DNA of 13,551 bases from Alphaproteobacteria bacterium UBA6544 (GTDB lineage: Bacteria > Pseudomonadota > Alphaproteobacteria > UBA8366): NCBI GenBank assembly GCA_002434595.1, contig DJKK01000162.1, forward strand, positions 1 through 13,551, given 5' to 3'. The stretch's first letter is position 1; each line of letters opens with the position of its first letter. The translations under genes and the position numbers were made by a program. Under the pieces are notes generated by a model. The model was not told where the DNA came from. It made no database searches and saw nothing but the letters and a program-made list of their open reading frames with translations. This document shows, piece by piece, positions 8,757 to 13,551 of the stretch.

Positions 8757-10877
8757 TCAGCGCTGTGCGAAAGCTCCTCTGTCGGTCGCACGGCTGGCTG
8801 CTTCGACAACTATGTCGCTGGTCAACAGCTCTGGCAACGCGATGCCATTGGGATTCTTCGGACCATAAACCGCGTTGAATGGAATGCCGTATCTCCCGAA
8901 GCTTGCGAGATAGGCGGATATGGCGGGGTCCTGACGTGTCCAGTCCGCCCGCATGGGGATCACATCATCTCGGTCAAGCCAGCCTGCGACCGGGGCTGTG
9001 TCGAGGACCAGTATCTTGTTGACCTGGCAGGTAAGGCACCAATCTGCGGTCACGTCAACGAAGACCGTTTTGCCCGATGCAACCAGCCGTTGGAGTTCGC
9101 CTTTGTCGAAAGTGCGCCAGGTGGCTAAAGTCTCGGAATACTCAGTTTTTGCCGGTGGCGCGATTGCGCCGGCCAGAAGGGCCGTGACGGCCAAAGCGGT
9201 AGTTACCTTGCCGGCGTGGCGGCTGAGAAGCGAGGCTGGCATTTTCTTCAACGCGATGACGGCGACCATCAGTACCACCAGTGTGGCAACACTGATGGCG
9301 GTTTCTGCACCGGTCTGCGCGGTCAGCACCGTGATAAGCCAGACACCGGTTGTAGCCAACGCCAGCCCGAGGATACGGCGAAGCCAAGTCATCCAGTTGC
9401 CCGGCCGTGGTAGTCGGGTTGCTAATTGCGGTGCGGCGGCAACACAAAGATAGGGAAGGGACAGACCGAGTCCCAAGACGAAGAAGATTCCGAATATCTC
9501 GGCGGGACCACGACTGAGCGCAAATCCGACCGCCGTTCCGAGGAAGGGTGCACTGCAGGGCGTTGCAAGCAGGGTTGCGAAGGCGCCAGTGAGGAAATGG
9601 CCGCCAAGAGAATGCCCGTCTCCGGTTGATCCTGCGACGTCGCTGAGAGCGCTGGGCAGGACAATTTCGAAAACCCCGAACAGGTTGCTCGCGAACAAGG
9701 CAACAATCAGCGTCATGGCGACCAGAAACACCGGCTGCTGAAACTGGATGCCCCAGCCGATTGCAATTCCGGCCGACTGGAGGGCGACGAGCGCGGCCGC
9801 GATCAAAAGGAATGAGAAGACGATACCTGTTGCCGAAGCGATAAACCCGCGACGTACGTCCTGCGGGTCTCGTCCACCATGACCGACGACGCTGAGTAAC
9901 TTCAGCGACAGTACAGGAAGGACGCATGGCATGAGATTCAGGATGAGACCGCCGGCCAGCGCCAACAGAAGGATGAACCAGATCGAGGGCCCGCCGTCGG
10001 TGTTGGCGAGCGGCATTGATGCTAGTGCATCCTGTGTTCCGGTTGCCATCGCTTCCAGCATACGGTCTCCATCGACCAGTGTCAGGATCAGCGGTACGCC
10101 TTTGGCGTCGACTGGACCTTCGAGACCGCCACCCGAAACAACAAAGACGGTTTGCCGGCCATCGTCTGATAGGCTGACTTCAGGCTTTCCGAAGAAGGAG
10201 CCGTCAGGCCCCTCAACAAAGATATCCGGTGTCACAAACGGCTCACGGGCAGTGGCGACGACAGTCATCTTCACTTTCTCGCCGGCAGAGGCGAGTTGCA
10301 CGCCGGATATCGCCAATCCGTGGCGTTTGCCGTTGCCGGGCACCCGTGCTCGGAATTGGTCGAGCAGATGAGCGTGCGAAGACGCGGAGGCCATACCGGC
10401 CGGGATTCTCAGTTCGGCGGAGGCTTGATAGGGAATGCAAATGTCCTTGCAGGTGAGATAGTCGACCTTGGTGCGCACGGTGGTTGGGGCACCTGATCGT
10501 TTGACACGGGCCGTCAGTGGCAGGACGACTTCTACGGTATAGCCGAGTGTCTCAAGTTTAAATATTGAAAATCGCGTTGGTGCAGGCCAATCGATATGCA
10601 CGTCGGAAACGTTCTCAGAATCGCTCCAGTCTGGTCGAGGCGGGAAGCCCGCATCTCCAGGTGAGCGCCAATAAAGCTTCCATCCCGGTTGCATGCGGAA
10701 CTGCAATCCGAGTGGCAATGTTTCACGCTCGCCAACGGCCTGAACGGCGGAGATCAGGCGCATCTCCACATGCTCGTTCTTACTCCACTCTCCATCGACG
10801 GCACGGGCGTCGCGCTCAGCAGCGAAGAGCGTGACAACCAAAGCGAGTAGGGGCAATGCGAACCGCATGCGGTTCAT
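8757..10877 (-). CDS. DsbD/ScsB-type transmembrane thiol:disulfide reductase
   Basis: Carries electrons from cytoplasmic thioredoxin across the inner membrane to periplasmic thiol proteins. The 706-residue product is laid out as follows: signal peptide (1-26, hydrophobic core then ARA); a periplasmic DsbD-alpha-like domain with a Cys pair (Cys143 and Cys147 in LTCKDICIPY); about eight membrane segments from residue 298 to 573 with the buried pair Cys318 (LNLMPCVLP) and Cys441 (ATPCSAPFLG); and a C-terminal thioredoxin fold with Cys614 and Cys617 (ADWCLTCQ) and a cis-Pro at 666 (GIPFN). All three redox pairs are present. The long N-terminal part and the CKDIC-type pair resemble ScsB-like proteins more than classical E. 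coli DsbD. ATG 10877 is chosen because GGAG sits 7 bases upstream; an ATG at 10904 has no Shine-Dalgarno and overlaps a candidate -10 box. Substrates cannot be told from this sequence. It is divergent from yqgE. Confidence 0.93.
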   Translation of the reverse strand: MNRMRFALPLLALVVTLFAAERDARAVDGEWSKNEHVEMRLISAVQAVGERETLPLGLQFRMQPGWKLYWRSPGDAGFPPRPDWSDSENVSDVHIDWPAPTRFSIFKLETLGYTVEVVLPLTARVKRSGAPTTVRTKVDYLTCKDICIPYQASAELRIPAGMASASSHAHLLDQFRARVPGNGKRHGLAISGVQLASAGEKVKMTVVATAREPFVTPDIFVEGPDGSFFGKPEVSLSDDGRQTVFVVSGGGLEGPVDAKGVPLILTLVDGDRMLEAMATGTQDALASMPLANTDGGPSIWFILLLALAGGLILNLMPCVLPVLSLKLLSVVGHGGRDPQDVRRGFIASATGIVFSFLLIAAALVALQSAGIAIGWGIQFQQPVFLVAMTLIVALFASNLFGVFEIVLPSALSDVAGSTGDGHSLGGHFLTGAFATLLATPCSAPFLGTAVGFALSRGPAEIFGIFFVLGLGLSLPYLCVAAAPQLATRLPRPGNWMTWLRRILGLALATTGVWLITVLTAQTGAETAISVATLVVLMVAVIALKKMPASLLSRHAGKVTTALAVTALLAGAIAPPAKTEYSETLATWRTFDKGELQRLVASGKTVFVDVTADWCLTCQVNKILVLDTAPVAGWLDRDDVIPMRADWTRQDPAISAYLASFGRYGIPFNAVYGPKNPNGIALPELLTSDIVVEAASRATDRGAFAQR

Positions 10878-10903
10878 GTGATGTCTCCGAGAAATTTGCC
10901 GCA

Positions 10904-10909
10904 TTTATA
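10904..10909 (-). promoter_or_regulatory. Candidate -10 box for the dsbD-like gene
   Basis: On the minus strand TATAAA occurs 27 bases before the chosen start codon, with TCGACT 15 bases further upstream as a weak -35. This would give a leader of about 20 bases that contains the GGAG ribosome site at 10885-10888. Only the -10 is convincing. Confidence 0.35.
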
Positions 10910-11039
10910 AGCCAAACGCTGGGAAGTCGAACCGCACGATTACGTACGTTTCGGTTTCCCCGCGTCAGTCTATTCAAACACGATCGAGCAGACTATCATA
11001 GTACTCCCGGAAAGCAGTGAATTAACGGGGGTTCACGCC

Positions 11040-11603
11040 ATGAGTGCGGTGGATTACCTTACAGGACAACTATTGATCGCGATGCCTGCCATGGGCGATC
11101 CGCGGTTCTCAAAAGGTGTCATCTACATGTGCGTGCACAATGAAGAAGGCGCGATGGGTCTTGTCGTCAACAAACTGGCGGATGGCCTCGGTTTTGCGGA
11201 TCTGCTCGACCAATTGAATATTGAAACGCTCGACGTCGCGCCGTCACTGCCGATCCACTTTGGCGGACCCGTTGAAACAGGCCGCGGCTTCGTTTTGCAT
11301 TCGTCTGATTATGTGCGCGACGGGACAATCGATGTCGGTGGGGGTGTCAGTCTGACCGCAACAATCGATATCCTGCAAGACATTGCCGAAGGCAGCGGAC
11401 CTGAGAAGTTCTTTCTGGCGCTCGGGTATGCCGGATGGGGTGCTGGGCAGCTCGATGGTGAAATTCAGCAGAACGCCTGGCTGCATGTGCCTGCAGACCC
11501 GGATTTGACGTTCGGGCCGGATATAGACAGCAAATGGGGACGGGCCATCGCGAAAATTGGTGTCGACCTGACACTGCTATCGGGTGACGCTGGTCACGCC
11601 TGA
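11040..11603 (+). CDS. yqgE: YqgE/AlgH family protein (DUF179)
   Basis: A conserved single-domain protein of unknown mechanism; the 187-residue length equals that of E. coli YqgE. Family signatures are visible. LTGQLLIAMPAMGDPRFSKG near the start is the hallmark. VIYMCVHNEEGAMGLVVNK (27-45), HFGGPVETGRGFVLH and FFLALGYAGWGAGQLDGEI follow. The name AlgH comes from a proposed link to alginate regulation in Pseudomonas, which is not evidence of such a role here. ATG 11040 has GGGGG eight bases upstream and gives the expected N-terminus. It is divergent from the DsbD-like gene with 162 bases between the starts, and convergent with the acetyltransferase with 10 bases between the stops. Confidence 0.96.
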   Translation: MSAVDYLTGQLLIAMPAMGDPRFSKGVIYMCVHNEEGAMGLVVNKLADGLGFADLLDQLNIETLDVAPSLPIHFGGPVETGRGFVLHSSDYVRDGTIDVGGGVSLTATIDILQDIAEGSGPEKFFLALGYAGWGAGQLDGEIQQNAWLHVPADPDLTFGPDIDSKWGRAIAKIGVDLTLLSGDAGHA

Positions 11604-11604
11604 C

Positions 11605-11630
11605 GGCACGCGCTCAGTTGCGCGTGTGCC
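11605..11630. terminator. Hairpin across the yqgE / acetyltransferase convergence
   Basis: GGCACGCGC (11605-11613) can pair with GCGCGTGTGCC (11620-11630) around TCAGTT, with two bulged bases. It covers the stop codon of the minus-strand acetyltransferase and follows the yqgE stop directly. There is no T tract, so it is only a possible transcription end shared by the two convergent genes. Confidence 0.4.
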
Positions 11631-12201
11631 GGTCTGACCGGAGGATTCCGAAGGTCCTGTGATCCTGCCAGCTGCCGTCGATACAGAGGTACTGGCGGGC
11701 CAATCCTTCCTCCGTGAAGCCTAGCTTCAGTAATAGCCAACTGCTTGGATTGTTGTGAACCAGACACGCCGCTTCGACCCGATGCAGCCCCAGTTCGTCA
11801 AACGCATAGTCCAGCACTAATCCCACTGCTTCCGCCATATGACCGCGACGGATATAGGGATAACCCATCCAATAGCCGATCGTCCCCGCCTGGGCTACGC
11901 CGCGCCGGATATTAGACAAGGTGACGCCGCCAAGCAGATCGTCACTGTTTTGGTGGAAAATGAAAAATGGGAAGGAATTGCCAGACTGCCAGTCTTCGGT
12001 GAAGCGCCGCAAACGGCGTCGAAATGCCGCCGGTTCGGCGCCATCTTTAGGCCACGTCGGTTCCCAAGGCTGCAGGAATTCACGACTGACTCGCCGGACA
12101 TCCACCCACTGGCGTTGGTCGCGCCGACGGGGCGCGCGCAAGTAGACGTTCTTGCCACGCAAGATTGTCTTGGAATAACGCAAGAACAGGAGATCCAACA
12201 C
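11614..12201 (-). CDS. GNAT acetyltransferase, RimJ/RimL-like
   Basis: Transfers an acetyl group from acetyl-CoA to an amine. RimJ relatives acetylate the N-terminus of ribosomal protein S5, but the substrate here is not shown. The 195-residue product has the family opening (ILRGKNVYLRAPRRRD), WEPTWPKD at 46-53, and the acetyl-CoA phosphate-binding loop RRGHMA at 118-123. HNNPSS (149-154) and KLGF (159-162) are typical of the fold's last strands. I chose GTG 12201, 34 bases after the upstream protease gene, because the product then starts at the usual distance before the conserved LRG. A G8 run lies 10-17 bases upstream. TTG 12255 would add 18 residues, overlap the protease gene by 20 bases and put the G8 run inside the coding region. 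The start is uncertain; the family is not. Confidence 0.9.
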   Translation of the reverse strand: MLDLLFLRYSKTILRGKNVYLRAPRRRDQRQWVDVRRVSREFLQPWEPTWPKDGAEPAAFRRRLRRFTEDWQSGNSFPFFIFHQNSDDLLGGVTLSNIRRGVAQAGTIGYWMGYPYIRRGHMAEAVGLVLDYAFDELGLHRVEAACLVHNNPSSWLLLKLGFTEEGLARQYLCIDGSWQDHRTFGILRSDRHTRN

Positions 12202-12235
12202 GGACGGTCGCCCCCCCCTCGAAATGATCGCAGCA

Positions 12236-13495
12236 CTAATTTGCAAGCGTTGCAACCAGACGATCGTATTCCATGATTTGGTTCACCGGACCGATTGCGG
12301 CAATCGTTGGGCGACCGGAGAAGATACGTTCTGCAACGGCGCAAATTGCTGTGCGGTCGACTGCTTCAATCTTCTCCACCTGCTCTTCGGTGGTCAATGG
12401 CCGGCCAAAGACGAGCATTTGCTGCGCCATTTGTTCACAACGCGAGCCGGTTGATTCAAGGGACATCAACGTTGCGGCCTTCAGCTGCGTTCGCGCACGC
12501 TCGATTTCCTCGCCGCTTAGCGAGCCCGGTAACCGCTGGATCTCTTCACAGATGACCGGCAGCAATTCGTCGACGTCCTGCGGCCCGGTACCCGCATAGA
12601 TACCGAACAGCCCACAATCTCTGTAGAAGGTGGGGTAGGAGTAAATCGAATACACGAGGCCGCGTTTCTCGCGCACTTCTTGGAACAAGCGGGACGACAT
12701 GCCGCCGCCAAGAAGCGCCGACATGACCGATGTCGCGTAGAATTGATCGTTTTCGTAAGAGATTCCTGGGAAACCCAATAAAAGATGAACCTGCTCCAGA
12801 TCTCGGTCTTCCAAGTGGGCGCCACCGACATAAGTACCCGGTTCCATCTCGAAGTGCCCGATTTCCGGTATGGAGTCGAACAAGCGCTTGGCCATCGCGA
12901 CGATTTCGTCATGGTCGAGATTCCCGGCCGCAGACAGGACCATGCGATCCCCGCCGTAGCCGGCGCGCATGTGACCCATCACTGTTTTGCGTTGCATATT
13001 GCCCACGGTCTCGATGCAGCCAAGCACGGGCCGTCCGAGGGCCTGGTCCGGAAAAGCCGCCATTTGAAAGTGGTCGAACACACGGTCGTCGGGTGTGTCG
13101 TGTGCCTGCCCGATTTCCTGGATCACAACGGTACGTTCGCGCTCGAGCTCCTGCGGTTCGAAAGTTGAATGCTGCAGGATATCAGCAAGGATATCGAGCG
13201 CGAGGCCGGTATTCTCTTTCAGTATCTTTGCATAGTAGGCCGTCTGTTCGCGGCTGGTATATGCATTCAGATGGCCGCCGACGGACTCGATTTCCTCTAC
13301 TATGTCCTGCGCATTCCGTCGAACGGTACCCTTAAACGCCATATGTTCCAGAAGATGGGCAACGCCATTGACGTCCGCCGTTTCATTTCGCGCGCCGGTG
13401 CCGACCCAAACACCGCAGGAAACGGTCTCAACCCGCTTCATCTCTTCAGTGACGACGCGTATTCCGTTGGGCAGGGTGGATACAGAGACTGTCAT
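12236..13495 (-). CDS. M16 family zinc protease, processing-peptidase-like
   Basis: A 419-residue metalloprotease of the insulinase/pitrilysin (M16B) type, similar to the beta subunit of mitochondrial processing peptidase. The inverted zinc motif HLLEH gives ligands His47 and His51 with catalytic Glu50. The third ligand is Glu127 in VVIQEI, spaced 76 from His51 as in the family. The C-terminal half has GGGMSSRLF (263-271) and REKRGLVYSIYSY (275-287), which shape the substrate cleft. There is no signal peptide, so it is cytoplasmic as drawn from this start. Its ATG overlaps the stop of the upstream gene (ATGA at 13492-13495), indicating one operon; AGG lies about 6 bases before the ATG. The acetyltransferase gene follows. 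Natural substrates are not known from the sequence. A thrC-M16-RimJ order is, to my knowledge, common in alphaproteobacteria. Confidence 0.96.
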   Translation of the reverse strand: MTVSVSTLPNGIRVVTEEMKRVETVSCGVWVGTGARNETADVNGVAHLLEHMAFKGTVRRNAQDIVEEIESVGGHLNAYTSREQTAYYAKILKENTGLALDILADILQHSTFEPQELERERTVVIQEIGQAHDTPDDRVFDHFQMAAFPDQALGRPVLGCIETVGNMQRKTVMGHMRAGYGGDRMVLSAAGNLDHDEIVAMAKRLFDSIPEIGHFEMEPGTYVGGAHLEDRDLEQVHLLLGFPGISYENDQFYATSVMSALLGGGMSSRLFQEVREKRGLVYSIYSYPTFYRDCGLFGIYAGTGPQDVDELLPVICEEIQRLPGSLSGEEIERARTQLKAATLMSLESTGSRCEQMAQQMLVFGRPLTTEEQVEKIEAVDRTAICAVAERIFSGRPTIAAIGPVNQIMEYDRLVATLAN

Positions 13496-13551
13496 GCCGC
13501 ACCTGGCAGGGAAACACGACCGCGAATATGATCCTGCAGCGTGGCTAAATC
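13492..13551 (-). CDS. 3' end of an upstream gene, possibly threonine synthase (partial)
   Basis: From the right edge inward a minus-strand frame reads DLATLQDHIRGRVSLPGAA and stops at TGA 13492-13494, overlapping the protease start codon as ATGA. Such a 4-base overlap is typical of a real upstream gene in the same operon. The DLATLQxxI ending and the order ahead of an M16 protease and a RimJ-like gene suggest thrC. This is inference from 19 residues and gene order; the alternative is an unrelated gene. Confidence 0.5.
   Translation of the reverse strand, partial: DLATLQDHIRGRVSLPGAA

Overview
The window reads as chromosomal housekeeping DNA from an alphaproteobacterium, most likely a Rhodospirillales-like lineage. 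This is an inference from gene content and order, not a database result. Supporting signs are an atpF end closing an F0 operon, a choline-kinase-fold homoserine kinase abutting rnhA (thrB-rnhA), a single-chain glycine dehydrogenase in a gcvT-gcvH-gcvP operon, a processing-peptidase-like M16 protease followed by a RimJ-type acetyltransferase, and moderately high GC with clean long ORFs.

Layout. 1-146: last 31 codons of a probable F0 ATP synthase subunit b on + and a textbook intrinsic terminator. 221-1031: a decayed + strand gene with premature stops and frame changes, related to short proteins often labelled 'tryptophan synthase beta-like'. 1037-5454 (minus): gcvP, gcvH and gcvT, transcribed gcvT-gcvH-gcvP. 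Their leader (about 5455-5725) holds a tandem glycine riboswitch and a hairpin touching the gcvT ribosome binding site. 5772-6562 (minus): a CDGSH iron-sulfur protein overlapping by 4 bases with a lipoprotein of unknown function. 6700-8105 (plus): thrB and rnhA, which overlap by one base. 8156-8636 (minus): a Prx5-type peroxiredoxin broken by two single-base homopolymer deletions. 8757-10877 (minus): a DsbD/ScsB-type transmembrane thiol reductase. 11040-11603 (plus): YqgE/AlgH. 11614-13495 (minus): a GNAT acetyltransferase and an M16 zinc protease. 13492-13551 (minus): the tail of an upstream gene, possibly thrC.

How the genes work together. GcvT, GcvH and GcvP are three of the four proteins of the glycine cleavage system; the fourth, dihydrolipoamide dehydrogenase, is not here. 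Their leader senses glycine, so the system should be switched on by its own substrate. ThrB makes O-phosphohomoserine for threonine synthase, whose gene may end at the right edge. The DsbD-like protein, the broken peroxiredoxin and the CDGSH protein are all thiol or iron-sulfur redox proteins, but only the first two are adjacent on the same strand and nothing shows a shared pathway.

I see no mobile element, CRISPR array, tRNA, rRNA or convincing new multi-gene system. The points most worth a second look are the two broken genes, a CDGSH protein with Arg in place of a cluster cysteine, the uncharacterised lipoprotein coupled to it, and the leader architecture of the gcv operon.
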